Shown piece after piece: positions 16,921-24,724 of a stretch of 36,540 bases of DNA (the first letter of the stretch is position 1; each line of letters begins with the position of its first letter). The notes beneath the pieces are model-generated. The model was not told the origin of the DNA. It worked only from the letters and a program-made list of their open reading frames with translations, and searched no databases. The position numbers and the translations under genes are program-made. Source of the stretch: Candidatus Uhrbacteria bacterium (GTDB lineage: Bacteria; Patescibacteriota; Patescibacteriia; JACQRZ01); NCBI GenBank assembly GCA_023246955.1, contig JAHFHK010000001.1:1-36540 (forward strand). Reading direction: 5' to 3'.

Positions 16921-16959
16921 AAAAGAAAAAGCCCACCAGAGGTCTGAAGACATGGTGGG
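16921..16959 (-). terminator. Intrinsic terminator of 17019 gene
   Basis: Minus strand CCCACCAtgtcttcagacctcTGGTGGG followed by CTTTTTCTTTT. Confidence 0.8.
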
Positions 16960-17018
16960 TATGGGGTATTATTTTGGTGGGCATAGGAACACTTGATCGG
17001 TTCCATTCTTTGGCTGTG

Positions 17019-17408
17019 TTACGTTCTCCTCCCTATAAGCGTTTGAATCGTAGACTTTCCGTTGATGATACTGAGCCAGTCCTCGTATGTTCCCACAAAG
17101 TCTGTCCAGAGCGTCTCTTTGTTATCGGTGAGCCACTGTGCGAGCGCCCCTGGTGTTTCCATGACGGGTGAAATGGGGGTTCCCGGCGTTGTGGTCTCGT
17201 ACATCTGGTAATGCGTCTTTTCGGCCTCGGGCCAATCAGGCATTATCTTGCATCCGTAATGGGGCGGTTCGTTTTTGAGCCAACCCTCGCTGAGCCCCTC
17301 CTCAATTTCTTCTTTAGTATATGAGAAGACATCTTCCAATTCAATATACCCATCTTCATTCTTCGGATGTTCCCAGTGTGCGGGAACTCTGCGTACTTGT
17401 CTATGCAT
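17019..17408 (-). CDS. Hypothetical protein of the 'VRRVPxxWEHP' type (phage/plasmid-associated family by appearance)
   Basis: Start moved to 17408 (RBS ggagaaaccgATG); 'MHRQVRRVPAHWEHPKNEDGYIELEDVFSYTKEE'. Confidence 0.65.
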   Translation of the reverse strand: MHRQVRRVPAHWEHPKNEDGYIELEDVFSYTKEEIEEGLSEGWLKNEPPHYGCKIMPDWPEAEKTHYQMYETTTPGTPISPVMETPGALAQWLTDNKETLWTDFVGTYEDWLSIINGKSTIQTLIGRRT

Positions 17409-17445
17409 CGGTTTCTCCTTTGTAATGCGAAAATGTTCTGTGTGC

Positions 17446-17474
17446 AGATTATCATATAATCCTTTTCCTGTCAA
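17446..17474 (-). promoter_or_regulatory. sigma70-like promoter of 17019 gene
   Basis: TTGACA-17-TAATCT on minus strand. Confidence 0.65.
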
Positions 17475-17532
17475 GCCCATTCGATCTTGTTTTTATAAGC
17501 AAAAACGAGCCTTTAGAGCTCGTTAATACATA

Positions 17533-17604
17533 TGCGCCCACCGGGACTCGAACCCAGAACCATCAGCTTAAAAGGCTGTTGCTCTACCATTGAGCTATGG
17601 GCGC
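17533..17604 (-). tRNA. tRNA-Lys (anticodon UUU), CCA not encoded
   Basis: Minus strand GCGCCCATAGCTCAATGGTAGAGCAACAGCCTTTTAAGCTGATGGTTCTGGGTTCGAGTCCCGGTGGGCGCA; 7-bp acceptor stem, loop CTTTTAA, T-loop GGTTCGAGTCC. Confidence 0.95.
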
Positions 17605-17766
17605 ATGCGGAGTATGTAAAATACGGTATTAGTATACAGAAATTATAGGGAAGAGCAAGTCGTGGGTGGGGATGTTTTTGGTGCTGTTCTTTCTATGGCT
17701 TGATGTATAGGGGTATACTACGCTATACTATTCATACTTGTTCACATTTTTCATTCTACTACGTCT

Positions 17767-18885
17767 ATGAATACTCTTCCTCCCCAAGGAACGTTGCCGG
17801 TTATACACTTGCCAGGCACTGGGTCGCTTCTGATGCGATCCGCAAAGATCTATACCCGTCTTTTTCGTCAATTGGTCGTGCTGTCTGCTTTGGTGCTTTT
17901 TGTGGCGATCGCACAATATGGTATCACCTCGTTTTTGCACTTTATCGTCCGTGATGCGGCGCAGGTCTGGCGTGCGGTGATGCAGGTTTTGGGGACGGCG
18001 TTGAGTCTGGGGCTGGGGTTCTTCTTTGCGTGGATGTTTGCGGCGTTCATCTATCTGACCAAAAATCGTGAAAATGTTGCAGAGGCTACCTGGCAAAATG
18101 CACTTGCGCGCGGTGGTACGATGTATCAATCTATGTTCTTTGCTGGCGCGTTAGCGGGGCTTGCGATTTATGGTTCTGTGATTACGTTGATCCTTCCGTT
18201 GTTTTTTAGTGTATGGTTCTATTTTGCGGGTTATATTATCGTCAATGAAGGTAAGAAGGGAATTGATGCGCTCTTGCGTAGTCACTATCTTGTACGTGGT
18301 GTGTGGTGGAAGACTATGGGACGTGGCATGGTTCTCGTGGGACTATTGGGAGTGGCATACAGTATCGTATATCTTTCGATGGGTATTCCTGTCATCGGAT
18401 GGTGGGTGTATTTGTTGCTTGTCGCGGTGCTAGGGCTCTTTGCCGTTCCTTTCTATGTTGTTTATGATCAGCTTCGCTATGAAGATTTGACCGCTCTTTC
18501 ACGTTCGCTCGAGTTTCAGTCGTTTACGAGCCGTCGTGTTGAGGTTATTGCCTGGAGTATTCTTGGTACCTTTGTTGTATGTCTTGGCTGGGGAGTGAAT
18601 CTTCTTGGCTGTGACGCTCGTGCGGCAGTGCAGAATACCGTTCGTCTTGCCATTGGCAGTGTACAGGGTGGTCTCGGCGTAGAGCTGAGCAAGAATACTA
18701 CGGAGCTCACGCGCTTTATGAACAAGATCACATTCGTTTATGATCCAGGATGTCGTGCGCCCGCAAATGCAGCAGGGAGCGTTCTGCCCTCTTCGTATCT
18801 TCCTACCATTCCTTCAACAACGACACCTACTGGGGGTACTCCTGCATTTCCTGACCTTACTGTTCCTGATGAAGCGCAGCCATAA
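17767..18885 (+). CDS. Multi-TM membrane protein with Pro/Thr-rich C-terminal tail
   Basis: 372 aa with several long hydrophobic helices; tail 'PSTTTPTGGTPAFPDLTVPDEAQP'. Confidence 0.7.
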   Translation: MNTLPPQGTLPVIHLPGTGSLLMRSAKIYTRLFRQLVVLSALVLFVAIAQYGITSFLHFIVRDAAQVWRAVMQVLGTALSLGLGFFFAWMFAAFIYLTKNRENVAEATWQNALARGGTMYQSMFFAGALAGLAIYGSVITLILPLFFSVWFYFAGYIIVNEGKKGIDALLRSHYLVRGVWWKTMGRGMVLVGLLGVAYSIVYLSMGIPVIGWWVYLLLVAVLGLFAVPFYVVYDQLRYEDLTALSRSLEFQSFTSRRVEVIAWSILGTFVVCLGWGVNLLGCDARAAVQNTVRLAIGSVQGGLGVELSKNTTELTRFMNKITFVYDPGCRAPANAAGSVLPSSYLPTIPSTTTPTGGTPAFPDLTVPDEAQP

Positions 18886-18888
18886 TCT

Positions 18889-20388
18889 ATGATTCGCGTA
18901 CGCATTGCACCATCGCCAACGGGGAATTTTCATATCGGTACTGCGCGCACTGCGTTGTATAACTATTTGTTTGCGCGGGCGAATAAGGGCGTGTTCGTTG
19001 TACGTGTTGAAGATACGGACGAGATGCGTTCTGAAGAGATTTTTGAAAAGGATATTATTGATGGGTTGCAGTGGTTGGGTCTTTCGTGGGATGAGGGACC
19101 GGATATCGGAGGCCCTTTTGGTCCGTATCGACAGTCAGAACGTACCGACATCTATCGCAAGTATCTTCACGCTCTCTACGAGAAGGGGATGCTCTATCGT
19201 TGCTACTGTACCCCCGAGGAGCTTGAGAAGGAGCGACAAGACTATCAAGCGCGTAATGAGCCACCTCGCTACAGCGGGAAGTGTCGTGCCATTACCGATG
19301 CGGATCGCATTCGATTTGAGGATGAAGGAAAGAATTCCGTGTTGCGTTTTCGAGTTCCTGTCGAGGAGCTTGTATTTACCGATCTTGTTCGTGGTGATGT
19401 ATCGGTGAATACGGGGCTTATAGGGGATATGGTGGTGGCAAAGGATATGGATTCTCCACTGTATAACTTTGCGGTGGTGGTTGATGACTCTACGATGGAA
19501 ATTACTCATGTCATCAGTGGAGAGGATCATATTTCGAATACGCACAAGCAAATTCTCATTCAGCGCGCGCTTGGGTTTCCTTTGCCACAGTATGCGCATA
19601 TTCCTCTTATTCTCAACCCTGATCGTTCCAAGCTCAGTAAGCGGAAAAACAAGGTGTCATTGATTGAATATCGCACAGAAGGATTCTTGCCTGAGGCACT
19701 CATCAACTGTATGGCGCTTATCGGGTGGAATCCCGGCGGGGAGCAAGAGATTTTTTCTCTCGATGAGCTTGCTTCTGCATTTTCTCTTGAGCGAGTACAT
19801 AAGGCAGGGGCGATATTTGATATCCAGAAGTTGCGATGGATCAATGCCCAATATATCCGTGCGAAAGATACCACTGAGCTCACTCATCTCTGCCTGCCAT
19901 ATTTTGTAGAAAAAGGATATATCACTCCCGTAAATGCGGAACTTTTTGCTACAGGGCCTTTTGTGACAAAAGGGGGGCGTGAGGTGGATTTTGCGTATTG
20001 CGAAAATGTTGTTGCGGGTGAGCGTGAACGTATTGAAATCCTGAGTGAGATTACCGATCGTACGGAATTGTTTTTTGTCGAGCTTCCTGATTATGATCCT
20101 GCCATCCTTACATGGAAGGGCATGTCGACTGAAGCCGTGCATGAAAGTCTTTTATTTGCGGAACATGAGCTTCTTGCTATTGACGAAGAGATGTGGAATA
20201 TTGCTTCTCTCGAAGAGAGGATGAAATCTGCTATCGCTGACAAGGGTCTCAAGAATGGGGAGGTGCTCTGGCCGCTTCGTGTTGCATTAACAGGACTCGA
20301 AAAGAGTCCTAGCCCTTTTGAAGTTGCTGCTATTTTGGGGAAGGCATATACTATATCGAGAATACAGCATGCGCTGAGTCGCGTGTAA
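18889..20388 (+). CDS. gltX: Glutamyl-tRNA synthetase
   Basis: 'VRIAPSPTGNFHIGTARTALYNYLFA', 'FVVRVEDTD', 'HISNTHKQILIQRALGF', 'SKLSKRKN'. Confidence 0.96.
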   Translation: MIRVRIAPSPTGNFHIGTARTALYNYLFARANKGVFVVRVEDTDEMRSEEIFEKDIIDGLQWLGLSWDEGPDIGGPFGPYRQSERTDIYRKYLHALYEKGMLYRCYCTPEELEKERQDYQARNEPPRYSGKCRAITDADRIRFEDEGKNSVLRFRVPVEELVFTDLVRGDVSVNTGLIGDMVVAKDMDSPLYNFAVVVDDSTMEITHVISGEDHISNTHKQILIQRALGFPLPQYAHIPLILNPDRSKLSKRKNKVSLIEYRTEGFLPEALINCMALIGWNPGGEQEIFSLDELASAFSLERVHKAGAIFDIQKLRWINAQYIRAKDTTELTHLCLPYFVEKGYITPVNAELFATGPFVTKGGREVDFAYCENVVAGERERIEILSEITDRTELFFVELPDYDPAILTWKGMSTEAVHESLLFAEHELLAIDEEMWNIASLEERMKSAIADKGLKNGEVLWPLRVALTGLEKSPSPFEVAAILGKAYTISRIQHALSRV

Positions 20389-20400
20389 GAAAATAATGGT

Positions 20401-21660
20401 ATGAGTGTATCATTCGCTACGTTTCTTCGGGTATTTGTTATCACCGCAATCATTGCGGGGAGTGTTCCTCTTGTGCGCGTTATTGCTGATGAGGCAACAA
20501 AGTCGGTGGCTTCCCCCTCTTCTGCTCTGGGATCGAAGAAGGATGATATTACCGTTCTCGAGCTGAACCAGCAGATTAAGGATAAGAAGGCGTCTATTTC
20601 TAGTCTCAAAAGTCAGATCAACGTCTATCAGAATAATATTCAGCTTAAGCAGAAGGAGGCAGCATCTCTCGAGAATGAGACCGCTATTGTTGAAGATCGT
20701 TTGTCGAAGACGACGCTGGACATAGAGGCAGCACAGGAGGAAATTCAGCAGCTTGATTTGGAAATTCAGCAATCCGATCTAGAAATTGCTTCAAAGGAGC
20801 AGGAAATTGCAGAGTACAAAAAACATCTCGGGGAGTATGTTCGAAAAGTATATCAAAATGATCAGCGCGACTATCTCGAGCTCCTTATCATGAACGAGAG
20901 CTTTAATGAGTTTTTTGATCAGGTGCGATATCTGGAGCTGGCACAAGGTGAGGTAGGGAAGTCGATGTCACGTATTAAATTGCTTCGTGAGGAGCTGATG
21001 GTACAACGTGCGGGGTTGGAAAATAACAAGAAGAGACAGGAAGAGCTTCAGGCGAGTATGGTCACTGAAAAAGATAGTCTGGATGAGCAACGCCAGACAA
21101 AGCAGCAGCTGATTGCGCAGTCTATTCTTTCTGCGGAGAAGTTCCAAGAGCTTCTTTCTCAGGCACGTGCCGAGCAGTCAGAAATCGACTCTGACGTGAC
21201 TAACCTGGAAAAAACGGTTCGTGATAAGCTCAAGGTTTTTAATTCGCAGAATGTGGCGTTTATGTGGCCAGTGGAGCCTTCGCGTGGTATTTCTGCGTAT
21301 TTTCATGATACGACTTATCCGTTTCGTAACGTATTCGAACATCCTGCCATTGATATTCGTGCCTATCAGGGCACGCCGATCCGTGCCGCAGAAAGCGGCT
21401 ATGTTGCCCGTACAAAGTTTAATGGCAAGGCGTATGCCTATATCATGATCTTGCATGACAAGGGACTTGCTACGGTGTATGGTCATCCCAGCAGCATTAG
21501 CGTTCAGCCGGACACCTATGTGAAGAAGGGTGAGATTATAGGGTATTCAGGAGGTTCACCAGGCAGTAATGGGGCAGGTCCATTCACCACGGGTCCTCAT
21601 CTTCACTTTGAAGTGCGCCTGAACGGTATCCCAGTCGATCCATTAAAGTACCTTCCTTAG
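20401..21660 (+). CDS. M23-family peptidase with N-terminal coiled coil (murein hydrolase activator EnvC-like)
   Basis: Signal/TM N-terminus, long coiled coil, 'HPAIDIRAYQGTPIRAAESGYV', 'GPHLHFEVRLNGIPVDPLKYLP'. Confidence 0.9.
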   Translation: MSVSFATFLRVFVITAIIAGSVPLVRVIADEATKSVASPSSALGSKKDDITVLELNQQIKDKKASISSLKSQINVYQNNIQLKQKEAASLENETAIVEDRLSKTTLDIEAAQEEIQQLDLEIQQSDLEIASKEQEIAEYKKHLGEYVRKVYQNDQRDYLELLIMNESFNEFFDQVRYLELAQGEVGKSMSRIKLLREELMVQRAGLENNKKRQEELQASMVTEKDSLDEQRQTKQQLIAQSILSAEKFQELLSQARAEQSEIDSDVTNLEKTVRDKLKVFNSQNVAFMWPVEPSRGISAYFHDTTYPFRNVFEHPAIDIRAYQGTPIRAAESGYVARTKFNGKAYAYIMILHDKGLATVYGHPSSISVQPDTYVKKGEIIGYSGGSPGSNGAGPFTTGPHLHFEVRLNGIPVDPLKYLP

Positions 21661-21675
21661 GGAGCCATCAAACCA

Positions 21676-21708
21676 GAGGGACGCTTGACAAGGGCGTCTC
21701 TTTTTGTT
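21676..21708 (+). terminator. Intrinsic terminator
   Basis: GAGGGACGCttgacaaGGGCGTCTC followed by TTTTTG. Confidence 0.7.
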
Positions 21709-21743
21709 AGGGTTTTCATAGATTCAAGAAAGGGGGATATACC

Positions 21744-22151
21744 GTGCGGTTGCCTAGTAATAATAGAAAAGTGTTCATTGATGCCAGGATTGAACAATTT
21801 CTTACCCAAGAGAAAAGGACGCATGCAAGTATCGTAGGAGAGGCGTATGCTTTCTGGCGGTGTATACGTGGCAATGAAGAGGCTGGTTATGCTCTCTTTG
21901 CTCAAAACCATGAAAAGAAAATATTATATATCACACGACAGATTCCTACGGGAGATCGTCTCAAGGATATCCGTTTTCGTGACTTAGATGAGCTCAAGAG
22001 TGTTTCGGAGTCTATGAATCTCATATTGGATGAGTTCGTGCGGATGGTTTTATCTGTTCGTATATGGTGTCTAGAAATGAGTTTTCAGGGCTACACTATC
22101 CAACTCTGTAAGGACGGGTATTCTCCCATAACTCTTGAGATAGTAACATAA
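21744..22151 (+). CDS. Hypothetical protein
   Basis: 135 aa from GTG; preceded by aagaaaggggg RBS-like sequence. Confidence 0.6.
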   Translation: MRLPSNNRKVFIDARIEQFLTQEKRTHASIVGEAYAFWRCIRGNEEAGYALFAQNHEKKILYITRQIPTGDRLKDIRFRDLDELKSVSESMNLILDEFVRMVLSVRIWCLEMSFQGYTIQLCKDGYSPITLEIVT

Positions 22152-22168
22152 TCAAAATATCGTAAAAT

Positions 22169-22206
22169 GATGGCTTGCACACTATGTCTGCAAGCCATTT
22201 TTTATT
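22169..22206. terminator. Intrinsic (possibly bidirectional) terminator between convergent genes
   Basis: ATGGCTTGCacactatgtctGCAAGCCAT followed by TTTTTATTT. Confidence 0.8.
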
Positions 22207-22735
22207 TCTTGGATGTTCGTTTTCCGGCGCAGGTGGTGTCGCTCCAGAGGCCTTTCTTGTTTTTGCGCGCGGTTTTTTCATAGCTTTTGAATTGATCCTT
22301 GTACATGAAGGGGAAGTGGGTGTAGGCGTATGCGTAGCCGTCTTTGATGAGCTTTGCGTTTAAAAAGTCTGTGGTGGCTCCATTCTTATCCGTGAGGTAG
22401 ACGTAGCGCAGAAGTCGTCCATATTTATCGCGGTTTGCGTCTTGCGTGTCGTTTTTGAGGATGGCGGTTTTTCCTTTTGAGAGGGAGGTGGTGTAGAGGG
22501 ATGCTTCTTTGCCGAAGCACTGGACGGTTTTGCGAGGGTCTTTGGTTTCTGGGGTGTCGATGCCGATGAGGCGGACTTTTTCGTAGTATTTGTCTATTTT
22601 GACGACGATCGTATCTCCATCAATGACGCGGGTGATGGATGCGGTTTCGGATGTGGATTCTTTGGCGAAGGTGGAGAGGGGGGATAGGACAAGAAATAGA
22701 ATGATGATATAATAGGAGAAACGAAATAATGTCAT
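22202..22735 (-). CDS. Thermonuclease/SNase-like secreted nuclease
   Basis: Signal peptide then 'ASITRVIDGDTIVVKIDKYYEKVRLIGIDTPETKDPRKTVQCFGKEA', 'NRDKYGRLLRYVYL'. Confidence 0.92.
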   Translation of the reverse strand: MTLFRFSYYIIILFLVLSPLSTFAKESTSETASITRVIDGDTIVVKIDKYYEKVRLIGIDTPETKDPRKTVQCFGKEASLYTTSLSKGKTAILKNDTQDANRDKYGRLLRYVYLTDKNGATTDFLNAKLIKDGYAYAYTHFPFMYKDQFKSYEKTARKNKKGLWSDTTCAGKRTSKK

Positions 22736-22903
22736 ATGGAAGAGTTTCTTGAATCAGCGTTCAAACATATTATAGCAACAATTACGACCCTTATCTTGGT
22801 GTTGGTGTTTTTGGCTGGGTATGGGGCAGGGCAGACGGGGCGATGGTGGTTGGCTTTTTTGATCCTTATTCTCTATCCGATCGTAGTGGGGCTGTTTCGG
22901 TAG
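22736..22903 (+). CDS. Putative small membrane protein (55 aa, two TM)
   Basis: Not in supplied ORF track: MEEFLESAFKHIIATITTLILVLVFLAGYGAGQTGRWWLAFLILILYPIVVGLFR*; extended -10 TGATATAAT at 22705-22713. Confidence 0.45.
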   Translation: MEEFLESAFKHIIATITTLILVLVFLAGYGAGQTGRWWLAFLILILYPIVVGLFR

Positions 22904-23681
22904 GAGGAGTCTCGTGTGTATCATAGCGCTTCAATAGGAAGCGTGTTTTTATTTTTATGAGGTCGCGGAGGGTTCTGAGGGTGTCTTTGATAGGGCGGAG
23001 GCGAGAAGCGCGTTTGGTCGAGTTGCTCCATTGTATTGGGGTTTCTTGTATGGTGTATCCTTTGTGGCGTGCGATGGCAAGGATTTCCATATCGAATGCC
23101 CAGCGTGCGATGGTTTGTCGCGAGAAGATGTCTTGAGCGGCTTTATGCGTGAATGCTTTGAATCCGCATTGGGTATCGACTATACCAGACAGGAGGATGC
23201 TTTGTATGACGCGGTTGCTTATACGGCCTAATAGGACGCGATAGCGGGGTTGTTGGATGATAATATTGCTGTGTGGGAGATATCGCGATCCGATTACTAC
23301 ATCTGCTCCAGTTTTGAAAAATGGGAGGAATGTATCGAATTCTTGCGTATCCGTTGATCCATCTGCGTCCATAAAGAGGATTATGTTTCCGTGCGCAGAA
23401 AGAATGCCTGTTTTGACTGCGTATCCTTTGCCGTGGTTTTTCTTGAGGAATATAGGATGGAGGTAGGGGATTGATGTGGTGAGCCGCTGAAGAATGATGC
23501 TGGTAGCGTCGGTGCTTCCGTCGTCTACTATGATTATTTCTCCTCTGAGGCCCTTAGCTACTATGTATGCTCCAACTTTTTGGATGGTGTGCTCAATATC
23601 CCTTTCTTCGTTAAAGACAGGTATAACTACCGAGAGGTCGAGGGGAGGTGGCGGGTTTTGCGTTGCAGAGGTAGCGTTCAT
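22866..23681 (-). CDS. Glycosyltransferase family 2 (dolichyl-phosphate beta-glucosyltransferase-like)
   Basis: 'LDLSVVIPVFNEERDIEHTIQKV', 'GEIIIVDDGSTDATS', 'NHGKGYAVKTGILSAHGNIILFMDADGSTD', 'DTQCGFKAFTHKAAQDIF'; start set to MNATSATQ at 23681. Confidence 0.92.
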   Translation of the reverse strand: MNATSATQNPPPPLDLSVVIPVFNEERDIEHTIQKVGAYIVAKGLRGEIIIVDDGSTDATSIILQRLTTSIPYLHPIFLKKNHGKGYAVKTGILSAHGNIILFMDADGSTDTQEFDTFLPFFKTGADVVIGSRYLPHSNIIIQQPRYRVLLGRISNRVIQSILLSGIVDTQCGFKAFTHKAAQDIFSRQTIARWAFDMEILAIARHKGYTIQETPIQWSNSTKRASRLRPIKDTLRTLRDLIKIKTRFLLKRYDTHETPPTETAPLRSDRE

Positions 23682-23835
23682 ATATGAGTATTGTATGGGT
23701 AAAACGACCTGCTGTACATTGAGCTTCCAAAAAACATTGTGCGACGCTCTTGCCAAAAAATACAGGGGGAGTATACTTTCGAATTGTCAGCTCAATTGTT
23801 GGCAAATACACCATCAGAATAGGGAGGTTCTCATA

Positions 23836-23946
23836 GTGTTTAATGGATATTCTCGGTTTTCAAGAAGCCTCATGTTGATTGCCGCACTTTTGGCAATGGG
23901 GATCATTGCGCAGATTCTTTCTGCAGTTCGTGCTGCTCACCAATGA
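23836..23946 (+). CDS. Putative 36-aa single-TM microprotein
   Basis: GTG start with RBS gggaggt 7-9 nt upstream; (V/M)FNGYSRFSRSLMLIAALLAMGIIAQILSAVRAAHQ*. Confidence 0.5.
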   Translation: MFNGYSRFSRSLMLIAALLAMGIIAQILSAVRAAHQ

Positions 23947-24065
23947 GTGTTCGCGCTGACAGGTTTGCCGTACTTCGAGGTATGGCTCTTGCGGCCTTCC
24001 TCTTGATTTGCGGAAGCATACTCGTAGGAGAGCTCTTTTCTCTCTTTGCCCAGTACAAGCCGTAG
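23943..24065 (+). CDS. Putative 40-aa single-TM microprotein, coupled to preceding ORF
   Basis: ATGA overlap with preceding stop; MSVRADRFAVLRGMALAAFLLICGSILVGELFSLFAQYKP*. Confidence 0.5.
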   Translation: MSVRADRFAVLRGMALAAFLLICGSILVGELFSLFAQYKP

Positions 24066-24358
24066 TTTTTTAGAGTTCTACATTGTGCGACACTTAAGGG
24101 GTGAGGTGTACTGATAGGTGAGGGGGGTGTAATGCGATAGGTGGGTAGCGTCAATAGCGCTACCTTTTATATTTGGCTTGGACGGAATGGGCGTATTGAC
24201 GGTGGTCATTTGCTATTAATAACGGGAATCGAGAAATTTTAAAAAATGGATTATAGGGCACGTGTGGGTCGAGAGGTGACTGGGGCGAACATATAGTTTT
24301 ATGAGTGAGCAGCGCGAAAGAGAGGAGTGGAGAAATAATTGCGTAGATGTAACTTTGT

Positions 24359-24600
24359 ATACTATATAGTATGCGTCGCACAATATACCTTAAGCGACGC
24401 TAGCCGGAGAAGTGGTATGAGTACCTTTTGTGTTCGCTGCTGCATTTGTCCCGCACTTCTCCCCTGCAACTTATATATTCTCACTGAAAGTTTTTTTTCT
24501 TCGCGTAGATTGTGCAGTAGCTACTCATGCTGTGTGCTGACATTCTCCTGGAAGAGAGAGGATGACTTTTGTGGCGCTTGTGATGTGAAGCGCCTACGCG
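24359..24600. other. Hairpin-rich noncoding stretch, candidate structured RNA
   Basis: GCGTCGC(24373-24379)/GCGACGC(24394-24400); GGAGAAGTG(24406-24414)/CACTTCTCC(24454-24462); GGCGCTT(24573-24579)/AAGCGCC(24588-24594); preceded by 14-bp palindrome ATACTATATAGTAT containing a TATACT -10. Confidence 0.35.
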
Positions 24601-24724
24601 TCCTTTATCCCTACTCCCTCTTCCTCCCTCTTCTCTTGCTATGCCTCCCTTTTTATGGGTCGCACAATGTATAAAAAAGAAAAGGGGCTGATGATGTAAG
24701 AAAGAAAAAGAAGGGGCGGTAAAA

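Noticed and set aside
16618-17171. Plus-strand ORFs of 109 and 168 aa across the dnaB upstream region
   Set aside because: They run through the MITE-like palindrome, a terminator hairpin and the antisense of the 17019 gene; no RBS or family signal.
24339-24674. 111-aa Cys/Leu/Ser-rich plus-strand ORF
   Set aside because: Composition looks non-coding, no RBS, and the region is better explained as a hairpin-rich noncoding stretch.
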